Translations under genes and position numbers: made by a program
Notes under the pieces: generated by a model
What the model saw: only the letters and a program-made list of their open reading frames with translations
What the model was told of the DNA's origin: nothing
The model's database searches: none
In this document: piece by piece, positions 1 to 8,089 of the stretch
How positions within the stretch are numbered: position 1 is the stretch's first letter
How the letters are laid out: each line of letters opens with the position of its first letter
Origin: Prevotella sp.
Lineage (GTDB): Bacteria; Bacteroidota; Bacteroidia; Bacteroidales; Bacteroidaceae
Assembly: GCA_016281055.1 (NCBI GenBank)
Contig: JAEEHW010000066.1
Coordinates: 1 to 33,021 of the forward strand
Length of the DNA stretch: 33,021 bases
Reading direction: 5' to 3'

Positions 1-1
1 C

Positions 2-115
2 AGCAAGGTCAGTCATCAGAAAGTCAAATACATCATGGAGAAAATCAATGCCAGACCAAGGGAAAAACTCAATTTCCTAACACCATACCATTGTTTTTAT
101 GAGAAAATTATGTAA
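2..115 (+). pseudogene. IS30-family transposase, C-terminal fragment (runs off the left edge)
   Basis: The frame starting at position 2 is open to the TAA at 113-115 and encodes about 37 residues. It contains the segment NARPREKLNFLTPYHCFYEK. This matches the typical C-terminus of IS30-family DDE transposases (a stretch like N-RPRK-L-F-TP---F). The N-terminal part, including the DDE catalytic residues, would lie outside the window, so I cannot tell whether the gene is intact. The bases right after the stop (about 113-140) would be expected to hold the element's right inverted repeat. The TAA overlaps the -7 box assigned to the next gene. Family assignment is from recognition of the motif; confidence is good for the family and low for completeness. 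Confidence 0.75.
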
Positions 116-120
116 ATTTG
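91..120 (+). promoter_or_regulatory. Predicted Bacteroidota promoter of the PL11 gene, at the IS30 end
   Basis: TTG at 91-93 (-33 box), then 19 nt, then TAAATTTG at 113-120, which fits the TAnnTTTG -7 consensus. The start site would fall near 126, giving a leader of about 40 nt. The -33 box lies within the transposase coding end and the -7 box overlaps its stop codon, so the insertion element seems to supply the promoter. Confidence 0.6.
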
Positions 121-162
121 CACTTGCTTGTTGAATCTGCAGCAATACTAATATATATAATA

Positions 163-2373
163 ATGTTAACCATGTATAAAGTCTTTAATATTCGCGGCAT
201 AATAGCCGCTACTATGATTGCAGTCTTTGCTTTTCACACTCCGATGAAGGCTCAGACATATATAGAACGCTTGTCACGCGGTGTTGTGGCAGTGAAAGCA
301 GAAAAAGGAAATTTTGTCAGTTGGCGTTTCTTGTCAACCGATGATGCACAGACAACATTCAACCTGTTGCGCGACGGAGAGATGATCGCGCAGGGATTGA
401 CAGGAGCTACATGCTATAGTGATGCAGAGGGAGACAGTACAAGCCATTACTCGGTACAGACAGTGGTGAATGGTAGCGTGACCGACACTAGTGATGAGGT
501 GCAGGCATGGACAAAACCATATCTTTCCGTACCGCTTATACGTCCACTTGATCAAACAATGCCTGATGGACAGACATGTACATATACGCCAAACGACTGT
601 TCTGCGGCAGATGTTGACGGTGACGGTGACTATGAAATAATATTGAAATGGGATCCGAGCAACTCGCACGACAATTCGCATCGTGGATACAGCGGTGAGG
701 TGTACCTCGACTGCTATAAGCCAGAAGGTATATTGATGTGGCGTATCTCGTTAGGTAAGAATATACGTGCCGGCGCACATTATACGCAGTTCATGGTATA
801 TGACTTTGACGGTGACGGCAAGGCTGAACTGATATGTAAAACGGCACCGGGAGCGAAGGATGGCAAGGGTAACTATGTTACGGAGGCTGCTACTGATTCT
901 GAGATAAAGGATGCAGACAACGAAGCGGATTATCGTGGTAAGGATGGACATGTGCTTGCCGGACCAGAATACCTTACTGTGTTCAGTGGTAAGGACGGAC
1001 ATGCCATACATACGGTATTCTATAACCCTAACCGTGCCTTTGGCGTAGGTGGTTCACCAGAATATGCTACGGCAGAATGGGGCGACCATGGTCCGGGCAA
1101 CCGCGGCGAGCGTTATCTGGCATGCGTGGCTTTCCTCGGTGGCGCAAAGGAGAATCCATCAGCAGTGATGTGTCGCGGATATTATACACGCTCATATTTG
1201 TGGGCAGTGGATTTTGATGGCAAGGAACTGAAGACGCGCTGGCTGCATCAGAGCATCACACCTAATGACTGGTTGGTTACCGATGCCAGTGGTAATACAC
1301 TGCGTGAGGCTCATGGACTGACGGCAACAGCCTTTGGACAAGGTGCACATGGCATTGCTGTAGGAGATGTGGATGGTGACGGATTTGACGAGATAACGTA
1401 CGGCTCAGCTGCTATTGATAATGATGGTTCGTTGCTGTATAGTACAGGACTTGGTCATGGTGATGCACATCATTTGGGGGATCTTGATCCTGACCGCCCA
1501 GGTTTGGAGTACTATATGGTGCTTGAGGGCGGGAAATATGGTGCAAACCTGCGTGATGCCAAGACTGGTGAGATTATCTTCCGTTCGTATGATAAACAAG
1601 ACACTGGACGTGGCATTTCCGCCGATATCGATGCCAGTCACCGTGGCAGTGAGTTCTGGTGCTCTGCAGAAAAGAAGGTATATGATATAAAAGGTAATGT
1701 CATTGCAGAAACAGAGGGATGGACACCGCAGAATTTCCGCATTTACTGGGATGGTGACTTGCAGGACGAACTGATAGGAAACGGAGGACGTGGCATGCGA
1801 CCTGGTACATGGGGCAATGACCAAGGAGACCGTCAGCGCAACCGTGGACAGTTCGGTCAACGCGGTCAACGCGGTGAACGTGGTGGTCAACGCGGTGGAT
1901 TTGGGCAAAGAGGTGGATTTGGACAAGATGGAAGACGTGGCGCACCTGGACAGTTTGGACCGTTCGGTCAGCGTGGAGGTGGTCAGTTGCCTGACAGTTT
2001 GATGCAGCGTTTTCAGCAGATGCAGTTCCGTCAGGACTACTATGTTGCGAAGTGGAATGGCAGCGGTGTTGATCATGTTAGTATCAACGGCAAGGACAAT
2101 CTCAGCGATTGGGGTAACTCAGCGTCATGTAATGGTACAAAGGCAACACCATGTCTGCAAGCAGACCTGTTTGGAGATTGGCGTGAGGAGATCATCCTCT
2201 TTGATGCTGGTGACCGTTCTCACTTGAACATATTCACTACAAGTATTCCAACGCAATACCGCATCCCTACATTGATGCATGATCATATATATCGTATGGG
2301 TGTGTGCTGGCAGAATGTAAGTTATAATCAGCCACCACACGTTAGTTACTATATGGCAGATAAAGAGAAATAA
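163..2373 (+). CDS. Rhamnogalacturonan lyase, polysaccharide lyase family 11, exported
   Basis: The protein cleaves the rhamnogalacturonan I backbone by beta-elimination. Family features are the N-terminal YIERLSRGVVAV segment, several Asp-rich Ca-binding repeats (DVDGDGDYE, DFDGDGKAE, DVDGDGFDE), the DWLVTDASG segment, and the C-terminal MHDHIYRMGVCWQNVSYNQP. A signal peptide ends near MKAQ. The open frame extends up to 118, but 163 or 172 (MYKVFNIRG...) is the likely start, since the predicted transcript begins near 126. Odd feature: between DGDLQDEL and YYVAKWNG there is a Gly/Arg/Gln/Phe-rich stretch (about 1826-1989) that I do not expect in this family. It stands alone, directly after an IS30 remnant. 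Family assignment is confident; exo or endo mode is not determined. Confidence 0.92.
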   Translation: MLTMYKVFNIRGIIAATMIAVFAFHTPMKAQTYIERLSRGVVAVKAEKGNFVSWRFLSTDDAQTTFNLLRDGEMIAQGLTGATCYSDAEGDSTSHYSVQTVVNGSVTDTSDEVQAWTKPYLSVPLIRPLDQTMPDGQTCTYTPNDCSAADVDGDGDYEIILKWDPSNSHDNSHRGYSGEVYLDCYKPEGILMWRISLGKNIRAGAHYTQFMVYDFDGDGKAELICKTAPGAKDGKGNYVTEAATDSEIKDADNEADYRGKDGHVLAGPEYLTVFSGKDGHAIHTVFYNPNRAFGVGGSPEYATAEWGDHGPGNRGERYLACVAFLGGAKENPSAVMCRGYYTRSYLWAVDFDGKELKTRWLHQSITPNDWLVTDASGNTLREAHGLTATAFGQGAHGIAVGDVDGDGFDEITYGSAAIDNDGSLLYSTGLGHGDAHHLGDLDPDRPGLEYYMVLEGGKYGANLRDAKTGEIIFRSYDKQDTGRGISADIDASHRGSEFWCSAEKKVYDIKGNVIAETEGWTPQNFRIYWDGDLQDELIGNGGRGMRPGTWGNDQGDRQRNRGQFGQRGQRGERGGQRGGFGQRGGFGQDGRRGAPGQFGPFGQRGGGQLPDSLMQRFQQMQFRQDYYVAKWNGSGVDHVSINGKDNLSDWGNSASCNGTKATPCLQADLFGDWREEIILFDAGDRSHLNIFTTSIPTQYRIPTLMHDHIYRMGVCWQNVSYNQPPHVSYYMADKEK

Positions 2374-2404
2374 AAAAGGTAAAAGTAAAAGGATAACAAA
2401 AACG

Positions 2405-2442
2405 AAGAGAGCCTCCCGATGAATGAAGGAAGGCTCTCTTTT
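2405..2442. terminator. Bidirectional hairpin terminator between convergent genes
   Basis: AAGAGAGCCT at 2405-2414 pairs with AGGCTCTCTT at 2431-2440, with a short inner CC/GG continuation and U-rich or A-rich tracts on both sides. It lies between the convergent PL11 and exonuclease III genes and can serve both. Confidence 0.8.
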
Positions 2443-2485
2443 ATTTTATTCCGTCTTGTTTTATCCCATCTGTGCCATGTCGTTG

Positions 2486-3274
2486 TCATAAATCTATTAT
2501 GAGTTCCACAGGACAATGATCGGATCCCATGATGTCTGTATGGATGCCTGCTGACTTGACTTGTGGCATAAGGCGGTCGGAAACAACGAAATAGTCTATG
2601 CGCCATCCTACGTTCTTTTCTCTGGCATGGAATCGGTATGACCACCATGAGTATGTTTGTTCTTCCGGGTGTAATGTGCGGAAGGTGTCTTTGAATCCAG
2701 ATGACAGTATGTCGGAGAATTTTTCTCGTTCCTCGTCTGTGAATCCGGGGTTCTTGTGGTTGGTCTTGGGGTTCTTCAAATCGATGTCATTGTGTGCTAC
2801 GTTCAGGTCGCCGCAGAATATGACCGTTTTCTTAGTGTCAAGTGCTTTGATGTATGTGAGGAAATCGTCCTCCCACGTCATGCGATAGTCAAGACGTCGT
2901 AATCCGTCCTGCGCATTTGGTACATACACGTTGATGAGATAGAAATTCTCGTATTCGAGTGTTATTACACGTCCTTCATGGTTGTGTATGTTGTCATTGT
3001 CATACGAAATGCTGTTGTCAGCATTCACTGTGCCCATGCCATAAAATACATTCAAAGGAGTGTGCCTGGTGTATATTGCTGTTCCGCTATATCCTTTCTT
3101 CTCTGCATAATTCCAGTATGATTGATAGCCAATAAAGGAAAGGTCGAGCTGTCCCTCCTGCATCTTTGTTTCCTGCAGACAGAAGAAATCTGCGTTAAGG
3201 TTGTCAAATGTGTCAGCAAATCCTTTTCCAGCACAGGCGCGAAGCCCGTTGACATTCCATGATATGAACTTCAT
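2486..3274 (-). CDS. xth: Exodeoxyribonuclease III (AP endonuclease)
   Basis: Metal-dependent endonuclease/exonuclease/phosphatase fold enzyme for base-excision repair: it cuts 5' of abasic sites and has 3'-5' exonuclease activity. Motifs in order: MKFISWNVNGLRA at the N-terminus (metal-binding Asn), LQETK (metal-binding Glu), YVPNAQ, CGDLNVAH (Asp/Asn active site), WWSYR, and GSDHCPV at the C-terminus (catalytic Asp-His). The length of 262 aa is normal for the family. It is the last gene of the minus-strand run and starts 39 nt after the SPOR gene stops. No oddities seen. Confidence 0.95.
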   Translation of the reverse strand: MKFISWNVNGLRACAGKGFADTFDNLNADFFCLQETKMQEGQLDLSFIGYQSYWNYAEKKGYSGTAIYTRHTPLNVFYGMGTVNADNSISYDNDNIHNHEGRVITLEYENFYLINVYVPNAQDGLRRLDYRMTWEDDFLTYIKALDTKKTVIFCGDLNVAHNDIDLKNPKTNHKNPGFTDEEREKFSDILSSGFKDTFRTLHPEEQTYSWWSYRFHAREKNVGWRIDYFVVSDRLMPQVKSAGIHTDIMGSDHCPVELIIDL

Positions 3275-3313
3275 AGCATTTCTTTTTTTGTTCTTAGTTT
3301 TTCGGCAAACCTA

Positions 3314-4087
3314 TCATGGTACTGTGATTGTACCTTTGACGATACATGCGCTGCTGTATCCCAGTTGCTTCACCTGCGACAGTATAAGTCGTGCTTCTTC
3401 TGCCGTGCGGTAGTTACCCATGCGGCATTTCCATGATGGTGAGTAGAAGTGCACATATACTGGTTGGTCAGGGAAGTGCGACTTCATTGTTGCACCTATG
3501 CGTTCAGCTTTTTGGCGGTCGGTGCGTGAGTTACCGCCAGAGAATACCTGCACACGGTATCCCTGTACTTTGTGTCCTCCTTTTATTACCTTTTTGCGCG
3601 TGTCGACAGTTGTTTCCTCAGTATCAGTATTTTGTTGCTGTTGCTGAGGTTTTACATTTGTTGACGTATTGTTGTTTTGTGTGCTTGGGGTAGTTGATGT
3701 TCTTGGAATGCTTGGAACATCAGGAGTTTGTGACTGCACAGTCTGACTTTGTGGCTGTACATATTGCTGTGTCTGTCTTTGTTGTGCTGGCTGGTTCTGC
3801 TGTGTTCCCTGCTGCTGTTGTGGAGCAGGTTGTTGTCTGGGTACTAATACTGCATTGTTTACCAGATCCTCTACTTCTGCAGACTGTGTTATGGTGACGC
3901 GCCCCTTGCCGTCTTCATATTGGCGGAGACGGTCGGTAAAGGTCTGTGCAGACGAATGAAGAGTTAAGAATGAAGAATGAAGAATCAATATCACTATCAA
4001 TCCCATCATTCTCCGAACAGAACTCTTCTCATTCTGTTTCGGCATCATATCAGACTTTAGTTTTATGTTTAATTCTTCGTTCTTCAT
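3314..4087 (-). CDS. Exported SPOR-domain protein with Gln-rich linker
   Basis: The C-terminal SPOR domain (YRVQVFSGGNSRTDRQKAE ... GYSSACIVKG, about residues 175-255) is of the kind that binds septal peptidoglycan stripped of stem peptides. Before it is a low-complexity linker of Gln, Pro, Thr and Ser (about residues 80-165). The N-terminus is uncertain: the first ATG (4087) begins MKNEELNIKLK, but Met14 (4048) gives a better signal peptide, with KSSVRR before the hydrophobic MMGLIVILILHSSFLTLHSS and cleavage near SSAQ. Both the first codons and the end of the signal peptide are made of a simple AATGAAG-type repeat that also sits between genes (see findings). It starts 24 nt after tpiA stops, so it is in the same operon. 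Confidence 0.8.
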   Translation of the reverse strand: MKNEELNIKLKSDMMPKQNEKSSVRRMMGLIVILILHSSFLTLHSSAQTFTDRLRQYEDGKGRVTITQSAEVEDLVNNAVLVPRQQPAPQQQQGTQQNQPAQQRQTQQYVQPQSQTVQSQTPDVPSIPRTSTTPSTQNNNTSTNVKPQQQQQNTDTEETTVDTRKKVIKGGHKVQGYRVQVFSGGNSRTDRQKAERIGATMKSHFPDQPVYVHFYSPSWKCRMGNYRTAEEARLILSQVKQLGYSSACIVKGTITVP

Positions 4088-4106
4088 TCTTTAATTCTTT
4101 ATTCTT
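3955..4106. repeat. Inverted pair of AAGAATGAAG-type simple repeats around the SPOR gene start
   Basis: Copy 1 (3955-3985) reads as tandem GAAGA/GAATGAAG on the plus strand. Copy 2 (4071-4106) is the same kind of sequence in reverse (ATTCTTC...). Copy 1 encodes the HSSFLTLHSS part of the signal peptide and copy 2 covers the tpiA-SPOR gap and the first codons. Confidence 0.6.
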
Positions 4107-4111
4107 ATTGA

Positions 4112-4864
4112 TTAGTTCCAAGCGTCGATGATTCCCTTGAAGTCAGCAGCCTTCAGTGAAGCACCGCCAATGAGACCACCGTCGATGTCAGGCTTAGCGA
4201 ACAGCTCAGGAGCGTTAGAAGCCTTGCAAGAACCACCATAGAGGATAGTTGTATCAGCAGCAACCTCGGCACCGTAAACCTCAGCTACGCAAGAGCGGAT
4301 GTAAGCGTGAATCTCCTCAGCCTGGTCAGCAGTAGCGGTCTTGCCTGTGCCGATAGCCCAGATTGGCTCGTAAGCGATAACGATGTTCTTCCACTCCTCA
4401 GCGGTGAGGTTGAATACAGAACCCTGCAGCTCAGCCTTCACAACCTCGTTCTGCTTGTTAGCCTCGCGCTCAGCCAGAGACTCGCCGATGCAGAAGATAA
4501 CCTTCAGACCGTTAGCCAGAGCCAGCTGCACCTTCTCCTTCAGAATTTCCGGAGTCTCATTGTAGTACTCACGACGCTCAGAGTGGCCGAGGATTACATA
4601 CTGTGCACCTGTTGACTTAACCATCTCAGCAGAAACCTCACCGGTGAAAGCACCAGAAGCCTTGTCTGCGCAGTTCTCAGCACCGAGTTCGATGGCAGAG
4701 CCTTTAACGATTTCAGCCACACTTGCGAGGTGGATGAACGGTGTGCAAATGATTACACCGCAGTTAGGGTTCTTTACTACCTCTGTGAGTTCCTTAGCGA
4801 GAGCTACGCCCTCCTGCAGGTTCTTGTTCATTTTCCAGTTGCCTGCAACAATTTTCTTTGCCAT
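4112..4864 (-). CDS. tpiA: Triose-phosphate isomerase
   Basis: Interconverts dihydroxyacetone phosphate and glyceraldehyde 3-phosphate in glycolysis and gluconeogenesis. All key motifs are present: GNWKMN (substrate-binding Asn and Lys), GHSERR (catalytic His), [11 protein letters not shown] (catalytic Glu and flexible loop 6) and GGSCKASNA near the C-terminus. Starting at the ATG at 4864 gives 250 aa, the normal length. No stop separates it from the upstream membrane-protein frame, so this ATG is both an internal codon of a 691-codon frame and the likely real start of a separate soluble enzyme. The bases before it are A-rich (an A7 run overlaps the ATG), as is common for starts in this phylum. 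Confidence 0.93.
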   Translation of the reverse strand: MAKKIVAGNWKMNKNLQEGVALAKELTEVVKNPNCGVIICTPFIHLASVAEIVKGSAIELGAENCADKASGAFTGEVSAEMVKSTGAQYVILGHSERREYYNETPEILKEKVQLALANGLKVIFCIGESLAEREANKQNEVVKAELQGSVFNLTAEEWKNIVIAYEPIWAIGTGKTATADQAEEIHAYIRSCVAEVYGAEVAADTTILYGGSCKASNAPELFAKPDIDGGLIGGASLKAADFKGIIDAWN

Positions 4865-6187
4865 TTTTTTCTTTTGTGTTTTATGTGTAAAATGATTGAA
4901 TATGTTAAATAATCTATCTATCAGCGTCAGCAGTAACAGTGGCAATACATACCACATCATGATGCGTGCCAGTTTCATTGACACCAGGTCTTCTTGTGGC
5001 AACAGGGTTGACTTCTCTGTTATCCGTTCTCCTTTCTCTATCTCCTCTACCGGAATGTTGCGGTGGCTCCATTTTCCTACCACCATACTGCCTTTCAACA
5101 GCAGTAGTCCGGGGTTGCTGCGTACGATTGTCTTCAGCGTTGTCTCGTCTGTATTGCAGAAAGGATATTCAGCTCCTGTGATATTTATCCAGTGGCTTAT
5201 GCCTTTTTCTCCGCTTGCCGTAAGACAGAAGAAACCGTATCCGTTTGTCTTGGCATAGTCATAAATTTCATTTATATGGCCGAGGTACGTGTCGTCTGCC
5301 TGTTCCAAATGTGGCGCCACCAGCAGGAATGTATAGCCTTTTGCCGACAGTATGCTGTCTGTCAGGTCTTCGCCGTCCTCCACACGTTCTATTGTGAAAT
5401 CATGGATTGGCGGTTCATAACCTGCTTTGATTAACTCGGACTTGGAGTCTATGAATGTCCATGTGGAGTCAGGGTAGTCATCGAGTCCAAATTCACGTCG
5501 CTCACCATTTTTCTCCATTATGAACGTCGTCTTGAACTCCGGTTGCTCAGCCCCTTCCGGTATTTCCATGCCTTTTTTTATGTCTGCTCCTATGTGATAT
5601 GGCCTAAAGTCGAACAGAGGCAAATGGTACAGCGACAAAGCTGCAACCACCAGTATGAAGCATGCAGAATAGTGCAGCACTATCCATCGGTTGCTGTGGC
5701 TGATAAGTCTTGGCATACGTTCCCACCATATCACGGTAAGAACAGTAAGGGCTGTCAGCACTATGTTTTTCAGCAATGTCTGTCCGTTTGTCAGCCTTAT
5801 GGCATCGCCGAAGCATCCGCAGTCGCTCACGGGGTTGGCTATATATATCCACACTGTGATGCATGTCATTACAATCATGAATGCCAGTGTCGTCCTTGTC
5901 GTCTGCTTGCGCTTCATGGCGAACAGCATTGCTATGCCCAGTGAGAACTCGAAGAGCGACAATGCTATGGACAGCGCTGTCAGCAGCCAGCTGCCGCTTC
6001 CGTCCTGCCCCCATATAAGTGATGGCGCTATTGATGTCAAACCTACGGCTTCGGCATAGTCCTGCAGTTTGTACACCGTGCCAAGTGGGTCCACTGCCTT
6101 GACGAATCCGGAGAATATGAACGTCAGGCCAACCACGAGGCGTGCGATGTTGACGCAAAGCGATGCTATGAACGTGCGTATCTTCAC
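4112..6187 (-). CDS. BT_3928-like DoxX/thioredoxin-type membrane protein, in frame with TPI
   Basis: One open frame of 691 codons. Residues 1-190 hold a DoxX-like membrane domain with about four or five helices ([23 protein letters not shown]..., [23 protein letters not shown]), with a Cys pair in [11 protein letters not shown] as in MauE/DoxX-type redox membrane proteins. Residues 200-400 form a domain resembling the thioredoxin-like part of BT_3928-type proteins, but I see no CxxC there. A last helix ([14 protein letters not shown]) is followed by THKTQKKK, and then [13 protein letters not shown], the start of triose-phosphate isomerase. The membrane part alone is about 4865-6187. In relatives I believe these are two adjacent genes, so this is a true fusion, an indel in the A7 run, or coupled translation. 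It overlaps the DUF1599 stop by 4 nt. Confidence 0.75.
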   Translation of the reverse strand: MKIRTFIASLCVNIARLVVGLTFIFSGFVKAVDPLGTVYKLQDYAEAVGLTSIAPSLIWGQDGSGSWLLTALSIALSLFEFSLGIAMLFAMKRKQTTRTTLAFMIVMTCITVWIYIANPVSDCGCFGDAIRLTNGQTLLKNIVLTALTVLTVIWWERMPRLISHSNRWIVLHYSACFILVVAALSLYHLPLFDFRPYHIGADIKKGMEIPEGAEQPEFKTTFIMEKNGERREFGLDDYPDSTWTFIDSKSELIKAGYEPPIHDFTIERVEDGEDLTDSILSAKGYTFLLVAPHLEQADDTYLGHINEIYDYAKTNGYGFFCLTASGEKGISHWINITGAEYPFCNTDETTLKTIVRSNPGLLLLKGSMVVGKWSHRNIPVEEIEKGERITEKSTLLPQEDLVSMKLARIMMWYVLPLLLLTLIDRLFNIFNHFTHKTQKKKMAKKIVAGNWKMNKNLQEGVALAKELTEVVKNPNCGVIICTPFIHLASVAEIVKGSAIELGAENCADKASGAFTGEVSAEMVKSTGAQYVILGHSERREYYNETPEILKEKVQLALANGLKVIFCIGESLAEREANKQNEVVKAELQGSVFNLTAEEWKNIVIAYEPIWAIGTGKTATADQAEEIHAYIRSCVAEVYGAEVAADTTILYGGSCKASNAPELFAKPDIDGGLIGGASLKAADFKGIIDAWN

Positions 6188-6723
6188 TTCTCGCCCAGCT
6201 TTATCACCGCAAACACGGAGTAGTTAATGATGTCCATGTAGTTTGAGTCGATGCCCTCACTGACAGTGGTCAATCCGTTCTTGTCCTCTATCTCTTTTAT
6301 CCTCTCTAATTTTGTCAGTATTATGTCTGTGTACGACGATACACGCATGTCACGCCACGCCTCTCCGTAGTCGTGGTTTTTCTTTTGCATCAGTTCGAGA
6401 CACTGCATGGCGTAGCTGTCATACAATGCCATGGCTTCGTCGTTGGTCATGTCCACTTTGTCGGCATACCCTTTGGCAAGTTGTATCAGTCCTACGATGC
6501 CATAGTTTATCAATGCCATGAACTCTGGCAGTATGCCTTCGCCCACGAGCGATTCTCCCGTCACTTCCAGTGTCCTGATGCGTTTAGCCTTTATGAACAA
6601 CTGGTCGGTCAGTGATGCTGGACGCAACATGCGCCATGAGGGCTTGTAGTCGTACAGCTTCTTTGAAAATATGTCCCGGCAGAGGCTCATGGCCTCTTTG
6701 AACTGTTCGTTAGTGTTTGCCAT
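6184..6723 (-). CDS. DUF1599 (nucleotide-modification-associated type) protein
   Basis: A soluble protein of about 179 aa with two similar halves: [15 protein letters not shown]...[12 protein letters not shown] and [15 protein letters not shown]...[13 protein letters not shown]. This internal duplication is characteristic of the DUF1599 family. Its biochemical role is not known to me. I chose the ATG at 6723 (MANTNEQ); an upstream ATG at 6732 would leave almost no leader after the predicted promoter. It is the first gene of the minus-strand operon and overlaps the next gene by 4 nt (ATGA), which suggests translational coupling. Confidence 0.85.
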   Translation of the reverse strand: MANTNEQFKEAMSLCRDIFSKKLYDYKPSWRMLRPASLTDQLFIKAKRIRTLEVTGESLVGEGILPEFMALINYGIVGLIQLAKGYADKVDMTNDEAMALYDSYAMQCLELMQKKNHDYGEAWRDMRVSSYTDIILTKLERIKEIEDKNGLTTVSEGIDSNYMDIINYSVFAVIKLGEK

Positions 6724-6745
6724 AATACACATATATTACAAGGTG

Positions 6746-6776
6746 CAAAATTACTAATAAAAAATGAAATGAGCAA
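6746..6776 (-). promoter_or_regulatory. Predicted promoter of the DUF1599-tpiA operon
   Basis: Reading the minus strand, TTG at 6776-6774 is followed after 20 nt by TAATTTTG at 6753-6746. The start site would lie near 6740, just upstream of the DUF1599 start. It is divergent from the promoter at 6817-6847. Confidence 0.6.
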
Positions 6777-6816
6777 ATTAATGGTGTATTCTTTTGTTTT
6801 TTCTTTTTGCTTTTTC

Positions 6817-6847
6817 TTGTCAGCCAAGAAAAAAAATATTAACTTTG
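6817..6847 (+). promoter_or_regulatory. Predicted promoter of the glycosyltransferase gene, near-leaderless
   Basis: TTG at 6817-6819, 20 nt, then TAACTTTG at 6840-6847. The ATG of the next gene is at 6855, only 7 nt after the -7 box, where transcription is expected to begin. The mRNA would have almost no leader. Confidence 0.6.
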
Positions 6848-6854
6848 CACCTAA

Positions 6855-7595
6855 ATGACAATTACTGTAATCACTTGCACATATAATGCCGCAACGGTTC
6901 TGGCCGGCACTCTTGCCAGTGTCAGGGAACAGTCGTATGACGATGTAGAGCATGTAATTGTTGACGGTGCATCCTCTGACGACACCATGGCTATGGTGGA
7001 GCAATACCGCCAGTCGGAGCATAGGCATGGCATCGTTGTGGTGAGCGAGAAGGACGGTGGTCTTTACTATGCCATGAACAAAGGCATCGGGCTCGCCACC
7101 GGCAAATATCTTGTATTCCTAAATGCCGGTGACAAGTTGTATGGCCCTGATACATTGAAACAGTTGGCGGCAAAGGCAGCGGATGGCGAATATGGAGTGA
7201 TATACGGTGACACCGAACTTGTAGATGACAATGGTCATTCTCTTGGCATGCGCCGTCTGAGACCACCAGAGGTTCTTACATGGCGTTCGTTCAGCAACGG
7301 AATGTTGGTGTGCCATCAGGCTTTCTACGCAAATACGGAGATTGCCAAGCGTGTGGCATATAACACTGACTATCGTTTCTCCGCCGATGTGGATTGGTGC
7401 ATACGCATCATGAAAACCGCCGAGGCAGAGAATCTGTCGAACCTCAACACCCATATGACGCTTTGCCGTTTCCTTGAGGGTGGCATGACGGCAAAAAATC
7501 ACCGTGCCTCACTGATGGAACGGTTTAATGTCATGCATCGTCATTACGGGCTGATAAAAACAATATATAAACACATAACATTCTTTTTCAGATGA
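6855..7595 (+). CDS. Family 2 glycosyltransferase
   Basis: GT-A fold enzyme that transfers a sugar from a nucleotide donor, probably to a surface glycan or glycolipid; donor and acceptor cannot be read from the sequence. Motifs: TVITCTYNAATVLAGTLASV at the N-terminus (nucleotide-binding strand), EHVIVDGASSDDT, EKDGGLYYAMNKGIGLATGKYLVFLNAGD (the DxD-like position is NAGD), then CHQAFYAN and FSADVDWCIRI. The length of 246 aa and this pattern match WcaA-like cytoplasmic GT2 enzymes. No membrane helix is clear. It overlaps ispF by 4 nt (ATGA). Isoprenoids made through ispF feed the lipid carrier used in glycan assembly, so the pairing is sensible but not proof of a shared pathway. Confidence 0.85.
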   Translation: MTITVITCTYNAATVLAGTLASVREQSYDDVEHVIVDGASSDDTMAMVEQYRQSEHRHGIVVVSEKDGGLYYAMNKGIGLATGKYLVFLNAGDKLYGPDTLKQLAAKAADGEYGVIYGDTELVDDNGHSLGMRRLRPPEVLTWRSFSNGMLVCHQAFYANTEIAKRVAYNTDYRFSADVDWCIRIMKTAEAENLSNLNTHMTLCRFLEGGMTAKNHRASLMERFNVMHRHYGLIKTIYKHITFFFR

Positions 7596-8065
7596 TACGC
7601 GTAGGAATGGGTTATGACGTCCACCAGTTGGTTGAGGGCAGGGACCTCTGGCTCGGTGGGATAAAGATTTCGCACACTCACGGACTATTAGGACACAGCG
7701 ATGCCGATGTGCTCATACATGCCATCTGCGACGCACTGCTCGGTGCCGCCAATATGCGCGACATCGGCTACCACTTTCCAGACACGTCGGCCGACACTGA
7801 CGGTATCGACTCTAAGATACTGCTTCGCAAGACTGTCGCTCTCATAGCCACCAAAGGATATCGTGTGGGCAACATCGACTGTACCGTGTGTGCTGAGCAG
7901 CCAAAGCTCAATCCGCATGTCGAGGCAATGAAACAATGTCTTGCTGACGTAATGCAGATCGACATCGACAATATAAGCATCAAGGCCACTACGACGGAGA
8001 AACTGGGTTTCACTGGTCGCAAGGAGGGTATGTCGGCATACGCCGTTGCATTGATAGAAAAATAA
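7592..8065 (+). CDS. ispF: 2-C-methyl-D-erythritol 2,4-cyclodiphosphate synthase
   Basis: Fifth enzyme of the MEP isoprenoid pathway: it cyclises the CDP-methylerythritol phosphate intermediate and releases CMP. Motifs: GMGYDVHQL (zinc-binding Asp and His), GLLGHSDADVLIHAICDALLGA (third zinc ligand His), DIGYHFPDT and TTTEKLGFTGRKEG (substrate and CMP binding). The length of 157 aa is standard. Its ATG lies inside the end of the glycosyltransferase gene, and it is followed 24 nt later by fumarase. Confidence 0.96.
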   Translation: MIRVGMGYDVHQLVEGRDLWLGGIKISHTHGLLGHSDADVLIHAICDALLGAANMRDIGYHFPDTSADTDGIDSKILLRKTVALIATKGYRVGNIDCTVCAEQPKLNPHVEAMKQCLADVMQIDIDNISIKATTTEKLGFTGRKEGMSAYAVALIEK

Positions 8066-8089
8066 TAAAACATCATATACAAAAGCATT

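Noticed and set aside
1405..2076. 223-aa open frame on the minus strand inside PL11
   Set aside because: Thr/Ser/Leu-rich low-complexity product from the repetitive GQRG region read in reverse; no start signal or domain.
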